From an uncultured Planktomarina sp. (GTDB lineage Bacteria; Pseudomonadota; Alphaproteobacteria; Rhodobacterales; Rhodobacteraceae), in NCBI GenBank assembly GCA_905181815.1, contig CAJIZA010000002.1, positions 1-61,554 on the forward strand: DNA of 61,554 bases. Reading direction: 5' to 3'. Both the position numbers and the translations under genes were made by a program. A model generated the notes under the pieces. That model did not search any database and was not told the DNA's origin. It was given only the letters and a program-made list of their open reading frames with translations. Within the stretch, counting starts at the first letter, position 1. Each line of letters starts with the position of its first letter. Shown piece after piece: positions 1 through 8,001 of the stretch.

Positions 1-138
1 CCAAACAAAATTACCCCCGAATGAATCTACAACGCTAATACTAAAGGCCCGTGGTCCGAGACGCGGGGCCCTATGATCAGGGGGCCCCGGTCCATGGTCC
101 TGCGGCTCGACTGTAGCGATTGGGCACAGTAACCCCTG
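1..138. repeat. 138-bp palindrome-rich repeat, left copy
   Basis: This block matches 7761-7898 in the same orientation at 126 of 138 positions. It contains a GC-rich hairpin (65-88, GGGGCCC pairing with its complement) and the short palindrome CCATGG at 92-97. Most differences between the copies cluster at hairpin loops and palindrome centres: 74-79, 94-95 and 105-110. It starts at the first base of the window, so its true left end is unknown. No protein is apparent in it. It could be a structured RNA, a non-autonomous mobile element or a recombination site; I do not recognise the family. Confidence 0.9.
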
Positions 139-455
139 CAGGTGATCCGTGCTCCTCGGTCCTTGGATCGTGGTACCGCTGGGTGTACCAAAACAAGGCA
201 CTTGCGTTGTGCTTGTGGGTTGCTAACATATTGTTATTGCAATGATTGCACTTGGACCAAGGTCCTTGGTAAGGCATCGAACCCCTCTTCTGGGCACCAC
301 AAATAACATTTAAGTAATTGTATTTATTATATAAAAATTGGCTTGGTGCCTGCAGAACCTAGCCGCAGGACCACTTTGTCATTCCGTGACAAAATGGGGA
401 TCGACCGCGACACCGTCAAGTTTGTCTGACAACACCGTCCACACACGACAGCACC
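139..455. other. non-coding flank with further palindromes
   Basis: No convincing gene is seen. The stretch just after the repeat holds more short inverted repeats: CCAAGG-t-CCTTGG near 256-268, and GGTACC and GTACC motifs near 170-190. The repeat element may therefore be longer here than in the right copy. From about 300 the sequence is A/T-rich. A perfect 7-bp stem (TTTGTCA/TGACAAA, 375-393) lies just beyond the end of the TRAP operon and could stabilise or end its message, although no U-run follows it. Confidence 0.5.
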
Positions 456-1835
456 CTACTTCGTTATGATTTCAGGCCCCATCATCAAGGTCGGCAACCA
501 TGTCGAAATTGCAGGAATATATGTCACCATAATCAAGAAGATGAACATAACGCCCAAGAACGGCAGTGCTGCGCGCACAACGCTCATCATCGGCATTCCA
601 GCAACTCCAGAAGTCACGAACAGGTTCAAGCCAACGGGTGGCGTGATCATACCAATTTCCATGTTCACAACCATGATTATCCCGAGGTGAATTGGATCAA
701 TGCCCAATTCAATCGCAATTGGGAACACCAATGGTGCCACAATGATCAACAGGCCTGAAGGTTCCATGAATTGACCACCAATCAACAAAATCACATTTAC
801 GATGATTAGGAAAACGATTGGACCGAAGCCAGCAGACAACATAGCAGACGCAATCTGTTGCGGGATCTGCTCGTCCGTCAGGACGTGCTTTAGGATTAGC
901 GCGTTGGCGATGATAAACATCAATGTTACGGTCAACTTACCCGCTTGAAGCAAAGCGTCCCGCGTGTCCCGATGGAAGAACACAGAGATCAAGGTCCAAG
1001 GGCGCTGAAACAAGCTGTGATTTTTTGTATCATCTCCTTTGACATGCAAAGGTCCCATATCGCGGTATACAAAACATGAGATTAAGAATGCATAGACAGA
1101 GGCCACCGCGGCCGCTTCTGTTGGTGTAAATACGCCGCCATAGATGCCACCTAAGATGATAACGATAAGAAACAGTCCACCTGAGGCGCTGAGAGCGGAT
1201 GCCCCCACTTCATTCCAACCTTGCCATTCGCCCTTTGGTAGGTTCTTGACCCGCGCCATGATGTAAATGGTAATCATCAACATTAAACCGGCCATGATGC
1301 CCGGAATAACGCCCGCCAGGAACATGCGCCCAACAGACACTTCTGTAGCAGAGGCGTATACCACCATCACGATGCTTGGTGGGATCAGGATACCCAAAGT
1401 ACCTGCATTGGCGATCACGCCAGCAGCAAACTCTTTGGTATATCCGACCTGACGCATACCAGCGATGACGATGGAGCCAATGGCCACTACGGTCGCAGGA
1501 GATGACCCAGAAAGGGCAGCAAACATCATACAGGCAAATACACCCGCTATGGCCAAGCCGCCAGAGAAGTGGCCCACAATCGCGATCGAAAAGCGGATAA
1601 TTCTTTTAGCCACACCGCCCGTCGACATAAAGGTCGAAGCCAGAATGAAAAATGGGATCGCCAGCAATGTATAATGCCCAGCCATCGCTTGGAACAAGGT
1701 CTGCGCAATCGAGGCGAGAGATGCGTTACTAAGCACCAGTAAGAAAATGATTGAGGACATGCCGAGACTGATAGCGATTGGAACCCCAATCAGCATCAGC
1801 CCAATTACCATTGAAAAAAGAAATACAATTTCCAT
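456..1835 (-). CDS. dctM: TRAP transporter large permease (DctM family)
   Basis: This is the large membrane subunit of a tripartite ATP-independent periplasmic (TRAP) transporter, the ion-coupled part that moves the solute through the inner membrane. At 459 residues it is full length for DctM. It consists almost entirely of hydrophobic segments, about a dozen, with the family-typical stretches AALSGSSPATVVAIG and GTLGILIPPSI in the first half and a second GMITPPVGLNLF half-repeat near the C-terminus. It follows dctQ after 3 nt and is the last gene of the dctP-dctQ-dctM operon. The substrate cannot be read from sequence; neighbours suggest an organic acid used by the divergent hydrolase/hydratase operon. 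Confidence 0.93.
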   Translation of the reverse strand: MEIVFLFSMVIGLMLIGVPIAISLGMSSIIFLLVLSNASLASIAQTLFQAMAGHYTLLAIPFFILASTFMSTGGVAKRIIRFSIAIVGHFSGGLAIAGVFACMMFAALSGSSPATVVAIGSIVIAGMRQVGYTKEFAAGVIANAGTLGILIPPSIVMVVYASATEVSVGRMFLAGVIPGIMAGLMLMITIYIMARVKNLPKGEWQGWNEVGASALSASGGLFLIVIILGGIYGGVFTPTEAAAVASVYAFLISCFVYRDMGPLHVKGDDTKNHSLFQRPWTLISVFFHRDTRDALLQAGKLTVTLMFIIANALILKHVLTDEQIPQQIASAMLSAGFGPIVFLIIVNVILLIGGQFMEPSGLLIIVAPLVFPIAIELGIDPIHLGIIMVVNMEIGMITPPVGLNLFVTSGVAGMPMMSVVRAALPFLGVMFIFLIMVTYIPAISTWLPTLMMGPEIITK

Positions 1836-1838
1836 GTC

Positions 1839-2528
1839 TTAGTTCCCAGTATTCATATGTTTGATTTCTTCAATGGCTTCTTCAGCTTCATGGCTAACGA
1901 TCAAACTTTTGGAGTCACCGTTATAAATACGCAGGGTAGCTTGAACCATTCGAAACAGGAAAAGGCCCATGCCAAGTGGCATAATCGCGTAAGGAATGAA
2001 GCGCGGAATTTTTTCATAAGCATCGCCATCATTCATATAAGGTTCGATAAAACGCATCCATTCAGGCAATGGAATATCGATCACCTCATACCAACCACGA
2101 TAAGAGGTCCCGCGCATCTCCTCAAAACCCGTTGGAAACCAACGCCCAGTGGTTTGGGGCAGGTTGGCAAAATTTGCCCAATAGTCCCATGATCCTTTGA
2201 AAACAAGAAACGCATAACCAATACAGACCGATGCGCCCAAAAGTGCAAAAACCTTGCGGCCGCGCGGTCCAAACAGGTTAACGACCACATCGACACCGAG
2301 ATGTGCCGTGACCTTCACGGCATAACTCGCTCCGAATAAAACGAGCCAAGCAAACAAAAAAGTCACCATCTCTAAGCCCCAGATCAGACCGGTGTTGAAG
2401 CCATAACGGAGAACGACATTTGTGAATGTAATCAGCGTCATTATTCCGAGCAGTGAAGCAATGACAGTTTCTTCCAACTCGTTCACAAAACGGCCTAATG
2501 GTGTTTTGGGTTCATAGCTCAGCGCCAT
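1839..2528 (-). CDS. dctQ: TRAP transporter small permease (DctQ family)
   Basis: This is the small membrane subunit that pairs with DctM. It has 229 residues, somewhat long for DctQ, with four predicted membrane helices. A hydrophilic insertion of about 50 residues (around 120-170, with several Trp and acidic residues) separates the last two helices and is typical of the larger DctQ subgroup. The conserved core around TNVVLRYGFN and LFGASYAVK is present. It lies between dctP (97-nt gap) and dctM (3-nt gap), so it is translated with dctM from the same message. Confidence 0.9.
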   Translation of the reverse strand: MALSYEPKTPLGRFVNELEETVIASLLGIMTLITFTNVVLRYGFNTGLIWGLEMVTFLFAWLVLFGASYAVKVTAHLGVDVVVNLFGPRGRKVFALLGASVCIGYAFLVFKGSWDYWANFANLPQTTGRWFPTGFEEMRGTSYRGWYEVIDIPLPEWMRFIEPYMNDGDAYEKIPRFIPYAIMPLGMGLFLFRMVQATLRIYNGDSKSLIVSHEAEEAIEEIKHMNTGN

Positions 2529-2580
2529 GTGTCCAACCCCTCTTTTAAGTTAATCTTAGCCCATGCAGATGCAGACAACA

Positions 2581-2607
2581 GCCTGTCCACTAAACCGGCG
2601 GACAGGC
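2581..2607 (-). promoter_or_regulatory. intercistronic stem-loop between dctP and dctQ
   Basis: A perfect 8-bp inverted repeat (GCCTGTCC/GGACAGGC, 11-nt loop) lies 18 nt after the dctP stop codon. There is no U-run, so it is unlikely to be a full terminator. Its place directly after the binding-protein gene fits a stem that protects the dctP message and lowers expression of the membrane subunits. A similar stem follows aapJ in this window. Confidence 0.55.
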
Positions 2608-2625
2608 AAATTGGATGATGTAGCC

Positions 2626-3627
2626 TTAATGCTTCGTATTAATCGCTTGGGCTGCGTCAATGTTTTCTTGACCCACATCGCCCACAAATTGATCCCAAAC
2701 AGGCATCATGGCTGTGACCCATTCAGCACGCTGATCTGCTGTCAAAGTGCGAACGACACCTCCAGCATCCAAAATTGCTTTCTTGTTACTTGCATTTACA
2801 GCAGTGGACTCTGCGTTCCGTGCCGTGGTCACCTCGTCAAGAATGGTCGCCAACTGGTCACGAACGTCGGCAGGCAAGCCATCCCAGAAATCAGTAGATG
2901 TCACGACTAAATAGTCGATGATGCCATGATCTGTTTCTGTGGTGCCGTCCTGAACTTCGAAGAACTTCTTACCGTAGATGTTAGACCAAGTATTCTCTTG
3001 TCCATCTACAACGCCAGTTTGTAACGCACCATAAACCTCAGAGAACGCCATCGGCTGAGGGGACGCACCCATCGCAGCCATTTGTGCTTTTAGAACGTCA
3101 GAGTTCTGAACACGGAATTTTAATCCATTTGCATCAGATGGAACATTCAATGGAACGTTTGCTGACATTTGCTTCATGCCGTTATGCCAGAATGCTAGGC
3201 CAAGCAGGCCACGCTTTTTCATAGACTGCTTCATCGCTTGACCAGTTTCTGAGTTTTGGAACTCATCAACCGCATTGATGTTTTTAAACATGAACGGCAA
3301 GTCAAAAATGCGAAATTGTTTTGTGAACTGTTCAAACTTGGACAATGACGGTGCCGCCAATTGAACGTCACCTTGCAACAGTGCTTCTAAAACTTGATTG
3401 TCGTTATAAAGCGTGGAGTTCGGGAATACTTCAAGGCAGGCCTTGCCGTTCATCTCATCGTTGACGCGCTGTTCAAGCAATGTAGCCGCTATGCCTTTAG
3501 GATGTTTGTCCGTGTTTGTAACGTGGCTGAACTTGATAACAATCTCTCCAGCATCACAAGCGGCAAGCGCAGAATTTGCGCTGCAAGCCAATGTCAGTAA
3601 TAGTGCAGTGTTTAGCAGAAACTTCAT
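2626..3627 (-). CDS. dctP: TRAP substrate-binding protein (DctP family)
   Basis: This is the periplasmic solute receptor of the TRAP system. It has 333 residues and begins with a Sec signal peptide (hydrophobic core LLLTLACSANSALA, likely cleavage near residue 22-23). The mature protein has the DctP fold signatures: IKFSHVTNTDKHPKG at the N-terminus, LPFMF near residue 110, the ligand-contacting LKFRVQNSD region near 165-175, and GVVDGQENTWSN near 205-220. The Arg of KFRVQ is the residue that usually binds a substrate carboxylate. It is the first gene of the operon, with a good GGAGG ribosome site. The ligand is unknown, probably a carboxylate. Confidence 0.93.
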   Translation of the reverse strand: MKFLLNTALLLTLACSANSALAACDAGEIVIKFSHVTNTDKHPKGIAATLLEQRVNDEMNGKACLEVFPNSTLYNDNQVLEALLQGDVQLAAPSLSKFEQFTKQFRIFDLPFMFKNINAVDEFQNSETGQAMKQSMKKRGLLGLAFWHNGMKQMSANVPLNVPSDANGLKFRVQNSDVLKAQMAAMGASPQPMAFSEVYGALQTGVVDGQENTWSNIYGKKFFEVQDGTTETDHGIIDYLVVTSTDFWDGLPADVRDQLATILDEVTTARNAESTAVNASNKKAILDAGGVVRTLTADQRAEWVTAMMPVWDQFVGDVGQENIDAAQAINTKH

Positions 3628-3808
3628 AGTATCCTCCTTCGATCCGTGATGGCCGCGCTTCTGGATTTTTCCAGCGCGGCTCTTGTCATTAGAGACTAAT
3701 GGAACTTACCGAAAGAATTAGTCGGCATAACTGTTCAGTTTTTACGATTAATTCTTTTAATTTAATCTGAAATAAGGAATTAAGTTTAATCCTCTCGGAG
3801 AATGCACA
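3628..3808. promoter_or_regulatory. divergent regulatory region with inverted repeats
   Basis: This 181-nt region separates two divergent operons. Two A/T-rich inverted repeats are visible: GACTAAT-N16-ATTAGTC (3694-3723) and GATTAA-N10-TTAATC (3746-3767). They are plausible operators for the LysR-type protein at 6727, because such regulators bind interrupted palindromes between divergent units. A strong hairpin (3652-3680, GCCGCGC/GCGCGGC) lies in the dctP leader just before its ribosome site. Promoter boxes are not clear enough to place. The operator assignment is inference. Confidence 0.45.
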
Positions 3809-4714
3809 ATGTTCAAGGAATTCGTGGAAGAGCGCATCGAAGGCGACGGTGCGACTTTGTTCGTCCGCCGCGCTGGGCCCGCTGGTGCGCCGCCACTCGT
3901 CCTTTTACATGGCTATCCACAAACATCTGCTATGTGGCACGGTGTGGCACCGATACTTGCGCGCTCTTATCAAATCATCTGCCCTGACCTGCGTGGATAT
4001 GGCAGGTCAGATAAACCAGTGTCAAACGCATCGCACGAGCCTTATTCAAAACGCGCTATGGCCAATGATATCGTCGCAGTCATGCGGCGCTTGGGGCATG
4101 AGCGATTTCTCGTTGGGGCCCATGATAGGGGTGCGCGGGTGGCACATAGGATGGGGCTAGACCATCCAGATTGCGTTGCAGCCATGACATTGCTCGACAT
4201 CGCGCCGACCCGCGAAATGTACGCCAACACAAGCGTCGAATTTGCCCGCGCTTACTGGCACTGGTTTTTCCTAATTCAGCCACACCCGCTACCTGAGCAA
4301 ATGATTGGTGCGGACGCGCAAGAGTTCTGGAAGCTTAAATGTTTCAATCAGGCGAAGGGCAATAACCCATTTGTTCCTGAAGCTCTGACTGAATATTTGA
4401 GCGCCTTTGCGGATCCACTCACAATTCATGCAAGCTGCGAAGACTACCGTGCTGCTGCCACTATAGACATCGAACATGACAACGCAGACCAGGGCAAAAA
4501 ACTTGATATGCCGATCCTGACGCTTTGGGCAAAACGTGGTGTTATTGCAAAATGCTTCGACGCGCTTGGTCTTTGGCGTCAGCGCGCGATGCAAGTTGAG
4601 GGTGAAGCGCTCGACGCCACCCATTACATGGCCGAAGAAATCCCAGACGATATAGCCACGCGAATGTCCAATTTCTTTGCTCGAAACCCAATCCATGCGG
4701 AGACCACTAAATGA
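3809..4714 (+). CDS. alpha/beta hydrolase, haloacetate (fluoroacetate) dehalogenase-like
   Basis: Haloacetate dehalogenases hydrolyse the carbon-halogen bond of a haloacid through an aspartyl ester. This 301-residue protein has the alpha/beta-hydrolase fold and every residue known to matter in fluoroacetate dehalogenase: nucleophile Asp106 in HDRGAR, carboxylate-binding Arg107 and Arg110, Asp130 (LLDIAPT), halide-pocket His151-Trp152 (YWHWFF) and Tyr213 (CEDYRA), and base His272 (ATHYM). The oxyanion segment is HGYPQTSAMWH. It opens the plus-strand operon and overlaps the next start by 4 nt. Epoxide hydrolases share the fold but have a cap-domain Tyr pair in place of the His-Trp-Tyr halide pocket. 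Substrate specificity is inferred, not shown. Confidence 0.8.
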   Translation: MFKEFVEERIEGDGATLFVRRAGPAGAPPLVLLHGYPQTSAMWHGVAPILARSYQIICPDLRGYGRSDKPVSNASHEPYSKRAMANDIVAVMRRLGHERFLVGAHDRGARVAHRMGLDHPDCVAAMTLLDIAPTREMYANTSVEFARAYWHWFFLIQPHPLPEQMIGADAQEFWKLKCFNQAKGNNPFVPEALTEYLSAFADPLTIHASCEDYRAAATIDIEHDNADQGKKLDMPILTLWAKRGVIAKCFDALGLWRQRAMQVEGEALDATHYMAEEIPDDIATRMSNFFARNPIHAETTK

Positions 4715-6090
4715 GCAGGACACTTTATGACAAATTGGTCGATGCCCACAAGGTTTGCAATCTGCCCGATGGCGATATGTTAATCTATGTCGATTTCCAC
4801 ATCATGAACGAATACACCAGCCCGCAGGCCTTTTCAGGGCTCAGCGCGAAGCGGCTGGATGTTTGGCGATCTGAGGCGCATTTGGCAGTGGTCGACCATG
4901 TGAACGCGACCCGAGACAGTAAACCGCATGATGCGGCATCCAAACTGTTGATCGACAATCTTGAGGCAAACTGCATTAAACATGGCATCGCCCTTTACGG
5001 CCTTGGCGACCCACGACAAGGCATCGAACACGTCGTGGTTCCAGAACAGGGGCTGGTTGTGCCAGGCATGCTGATCGCTTGCGGTGATAGCCATACCACC
5101 ACCTATGGGGCGTACGGCGCACTGGGCTTTGGTATCGGCACCTCGGAAGTGGAACATGTACTGGCAACCCAAACGCTTCGTTATAAACGTATGAAAACCA
5201 TGCGCGTCATTGTTGAAGGAGATACTGCTCCGGGCGTGACCGCAAAGGACATCATCATGAAGGTAGTGCATGTAGTTAGAGCAGGCGGGGGTAATGGGTA
5301 CGCTGTGGAGTTTGCAGGCTCTGCTATTCGGGACCTAGATATGGCCGGACGTATGACAGTTTGCAATATGGCAGTTGAGCTAGGTGCCCGAGCTGCTTTG
5401 ATAGCAGCGGATGAAATTACTGAAGCTGCGTTGAAAGGTCACCCCCATACGGGTCAGTTTGCATTCAAAGGTGAAAACTGGGTCAGCGATCCTGAGGCCG
5501 TATTTGATGAAGAGATTACCATTTCAGGAGCCAATATAGAACCTTTGATCACTTGGGGCACCAGCCCCGATCAATCAGTACCAATCACTGCAAATGTGCC
5601 CTCCAAACTGGATTATGTCTCCCCGAAAGCCAAAGCGGCGCTAGAACGATCATTGAAGTACATGGGTTTGACCGAAGGGCAATCGGCCCAGTCGATCAAA
5701 ATAGACACGGCATTTATCGGTTCTTGTACCAATAGTCGTATAGAAGACCTACGAGAGGCAGCCAAAATACTGCAAGGTCGGCAAGTGGCCGAAGGCGTCA
5801 AAGCAATCGTCGTACCAGGTTCTGCCATGACACGGATCAAAGCAGAAGCGGAAGGCCTTCGTGATGTTTTCGAGGCTGCCGGATTTGAATGGCGGCCTGA
5901 AGCGGGTTGTTCTATGTGTTTGGCGATGAATGACGATATTGCCATGGACGGTGAGCGGGTCGCTTCATCGACTAATCGAAATTTCGAAGGACGTCAGGGA
6001 CGCGGCGCACGCACCCACCTCATGTCGCCGGCAATGGTTGCCGCGGCTGCTGTGTCTGGGCACTTGGCTGACGTGCGCGACTTTAAGTGA
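4711..6090 (+). CDS. LeuC-like aconitase-superfamily hydratase, large subunit
   Basis: This is the large subunit of a 3-isopropylmalate-dehydratase-type [4Fe-4S] hydro-lyase, 459 residues and complete. The cluster ligands are Cys339 (GSCTNSR), Cys400 and Cys403 (AGCSMCLAM); substrate-loop motifs GDSHTTTYGAYG and SSTNRNFEGRQG are intact. It departs from typical leucine-pathway LeuC at some conserved spots (IAADE where IAPDE is usual). It sits in a transport/catabolic operon rather than with leucine genes, coupled by ATGA overlap to the hydrolase and followed by the small subunit. I infer a catabolic paralogue, for example a maleate, citraconate or methylmalate hydratase. The exact substrate is unknown. 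Confidence 0.85.
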   Translation: MSRTLYDKLVDAHKVCNLPDGDMLIYVDFHIMNEYTSPQAFSGLSAKRLDVWRSEAHLAVVDHVNATRDSKPHDAASKLLIDNLEANCIKHGIALYGLGDPRQGIEHVVVPEQGLVVPGMLIACGDSHTTTYGAYGALGFGIGTSEVEHVLATQTLRYKRMKTMRVIVEGDTAPGVTAKDIIMKVVHVVRAGGGNGYAVEFAGSAIRDLDMAGRMTVCNMAVELGARAALIAADEITEAALKGHPHTGQFAFKGENWVSDPEAVFDEEITISGANIEPLITWGTSPDQSVPITANVPSKLDYVSPKAKAALERSLKYMGLTEGQSAQSIKIDTAFIGSCTNSRIEDLREAAKILQGRQVAEGVKAIVVPGSAMTRIKAEAEGLRDVFEAAGFEWRPEAGCSMCLAMNDDIAMDGERVASSTNRNFEGRQGRGARTHLMSPAMVAAAAVSGHLADVRDFK

Positions 6091-6707
6091 AAGACAAACA
6101 GATGATGAAAACTATCAAAGGGATCGCGGCCCCATTACCATTGGCTAATGTCGACACCGATGTAATTATGCCTAAGCGATTTTTGATCACTATTACCCGA
6201 GAAGGGTTAGCAGACGGCACTCTTGCCGACCTGCGCTTTGACAATGTAGGTCAGCTGCGCCCAGAATTCATACTAAACAAAGCACCTTGGACACGGGCCA
6301 CGATTTTAATCGTCGGTGACAATTTTGGATGTGGCTCAAGCCGAGAGCATGCCGTTTGGGGTTTGCGTCAGTTGAAGATTGATGCCTGCATTGGGACAAG
6401 TTTTGCTGGGATATTTTACGACAACGCTCGCAAAAATGGTCTTGCTCTGCCGATTGTTTCCCCCAAGACAAGAGACGCACTTTTGCAATTTTCTAGCAAT
6501 GCCAGAGGCGCCAAAGTATCGATTAATCTTGATAATCGAACGATAACGGCTGGTGAAATTTCAGTGGTTTTCGAAATGGACAACGCTACGCGAACGTCGC
6601 TGATTCGAGGTAGTGACGATACACTAGATACACTGGAACAAGCAGCTGCTATCCACGATTTCGAGGCCACATTGGACGATAGCATGTGGGTAAACGTAAT
6701 CCAATAA
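6087..6707 (+). CDS. LeuD-like aconitase-superfamily hydratase, small subunit
   Basis: This is the swivelling small subunit that completes the LeuC-like enzyme. It has up to 206 residues, normal LeuD length. The N-terminal ANVDTDVIMPKRFL and the active-site loop GDNFGCGSSREHA are conserved, as is SFAGIFYDNARKNGLA. The listed start is a GTG overlapping the LeuC stop; the tandem ATGs at 6102 and 6105 match LeuD N-termini better and may be the real start. It is co-transcribed with the large subunit and followed 19 nt later by the LysR gene. Confidence 0.85.
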   Translation: MKDKQMMKTIKGIAAPLPLANVDTDVIMPKRFLITITREGLADGTLADLRFDNVGQLRPEFILNKAPWTRATILIVGDNFGCGSSREHAVWGLRQLKIDACIGTSFAGIFYDNARKNGLALPIVSPKTRDALLQFSSNARGAKVSINLDNRTITAGEISVVFEMDNATRTSLIRGSDDTLDTLEQAAAIHDFEATLDDSMWVNVIQ

Positions 6708-6726
6708 ATGAACAAAGGGTAACGGA

Positions 6727-7611
6727 TTGGAAATTAGACAACTAGAATGCTTTGTTGCCGTTGCCGAAGAACTTCACTTTCGAAGAGCAGGGGAACGCCT
6801 GGGATTGAGCCAGTCCGCTCTCTCTGAGCGTATATCAGCATTGGAACACGAGGTTGGGGCTCGGCTATTTTTTAGAACGACCCGGCAAGTCAGCCTAACA
6901 CAAGCTGGGTCAGATTTCGTTAATGATGCCAAAAGTATCCTTAACGATATTGAAAGATCTATCTCCAATATCCGCCACACTGCCGAGTCCGACCTACACC
7001 ACATCCGTGTGAGCGGCGTCGATGAGGCAATTTCAATGTTGCTGCCGAGAGCTCTACTTGAATTTCGCCAGACAGATCCAAAAGTCCATGTGCAGGTTCT
7101 CGAAATCTCTTCCTCTGAACAGCATTCCCAAGAATTGATTGCCCACCGTACAGATGTGGCCTTCGTACGGAAGCATCAGGAAGACAAATTTATTACCAGC
7201 ACGCTTTTGCATCGCCAGCCCATTGTGGTAGCCCTTGCCCATACCAACACGCTTTCAAGGTCTGCGTCGCTTTCCACACCTGATATAGCTGACCAACCAA
7301 TCGTAGGTTATCCAAAGCATGCACGACCAATCCTGCATGAGGCCTTGTGGAGCGGTTTTCGACAAATCGGTGTCCAACCAAATATTGTCTGCGAGATCAT
7401 AGATAAATCCACTCTACTGCAGTTCGTAGCACATGGACTTGGGATTGCGTTGGTACCAGCCTGGGTCAAGAATATAGCCCCACCGGGCGTTTCCTTCGTC
7501 CCATTTGAACCATGCGAAAATCTAATCGACCTCTACTTGGCGTTTCGGACGTCGGGAAACTCTGAAACCTTAAAAAGGTTTATCAAAACTGTGATAACAA
7601 CAACCACCTAA
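6727..7611 (+). CDS. LysR-family transcriptional regulator
   Basis: A 294-residue LysR-type regulator. The N-terminal winged helix-turn-helix (residues 1-60, FVAVAEELHFRRAGERLGLSQ then SALSERISALE) is followed by the periplasmic-binding-protein-like effector domain to about residue 290. The start is a TTG preceded by AAAGGG eight bases upstream; the nearby ATG at 6707 leads only to a four-codon stop. Unusually for a LysR gene it is the last gene of the operon it probably controls, 19 nt after the small hydratase subunit. The inverted repeats at 3694-3767 are likely targets. Its A/T-rich codons (ATA, AGA) differ from the housekeeping genes, consistent with transfer. Confidence 0.9.
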   Translation: MEIRQLECFVAVAEELHFRRAGERLGLSQSALSERISALEHEVGARLFFRTTRQVSLTQAGSDFVNDAKSILNDIERSISNIRHTAESDLHHIRVSGVDEAISMLLPRALLEFRQTDPKVHVQVLEISSSEQHSQELIAHRTDVAFVRKHQEDKFITSTLLHRQPIVVALAHTNTLSRSASLSTPDIADQPIVGYPKHARPILHEALWSGFRQIGVQPNIVCEIIDKSTLLQFVAHGLGIALVPAWVKNIAPPGVSFVPFEPCENLIDLYLAFRTSGNSETLKRFIKTVITTTT

Positions 7612-7676
7612 AATTTGTATGTTGGGTGCTGCCCTGCAAATGCGAACACCCATCAGATTGCTGCCACAGCCTAAAT

Positions 7677-7927
7677 CTATGCGCTCAATAATTGACGCCA
7701 CTCAGCGAGAGCAGCGGCGCGGTTTAGCTTGAAGTTGGTGCGTGAGTAGAGATGGCGTTACCAAACAAAATTACCCCCGAATGAATTTACAAGGCTAATA
7801 CTAAAGGCCCGTGGTCCGAGACGCGGGGCCCTAGAATAGGGGGGCCCCGGTCCTAGGTCCTGCGCCTCAGCTGTAGCGATTAGGCACAGTAACCCCTGAT
7901 TAACTCTGTTTTGATCTGATGTTTCAT
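7677..7927 (-). pseudogene. gutted tyrosine-integrase-like gene interrupted by the repeat
   Basis: Two open stubs on the minus strand flank the right repeat copy. The first starts with ATG at 7927, 75 nt from the tRNA 3' end, and reads MKHQIKTELI, like integrase N-termini that begin beside a tRNA attachment site. The second (7677-7757) is 26 residues ending in a stop and reads YSRTNFKLNRAAALAEWRQL. It resembles the C-terminal tail of tyrosine recombinases (Tyr, then an Arg/Ala-rich helix and a Trp). Between them only the 138-bp repeat remains, so about 350 codons are missing. The integrase reading is inference from short stubs and from position. Confidence 0.45.
7761..7898. repeat. 138-bp palindrome-rich repeat, right copy
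   Basis: This is the second copy of the block at 1-138, same orientation, 12 differences. Where the left copy has the palindrome CCATGG, this one has CCTAGG, so two changes kept self-complementarity. The loop of the GC hairpin changed from CCCT-ATGATC-AGGG to CCCTA-GAA-TAGGG, again keeping a stem. Its two edges coincide with the ends of two truncated reading frames (7757 and 7901), which makes it a sharp junction and not a gradual similarity. Confidence 0.9.
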
Positions 7928-8001
7928 TGTGGGTAGCGTTGTGGGTAGAGATTTTATCTTATTATAAATATAAATTAAATCAGCTACTTAATTGGTATAT
8001 G

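Noticed and set aside
77-277. A 66-residue minus-strand reading frame across the left repeat
   Set aside because: It runs through palindromic repeat sequence, is not preserved in the right copy and resembles no protein.
270-302. A tRNA- or tmRNA-like 3' end (ATCGAACCCC ... GGGCACCA)
   Set aside because: The T-loop is not canonical, and no matching acceptor or anticodon stem could be found.
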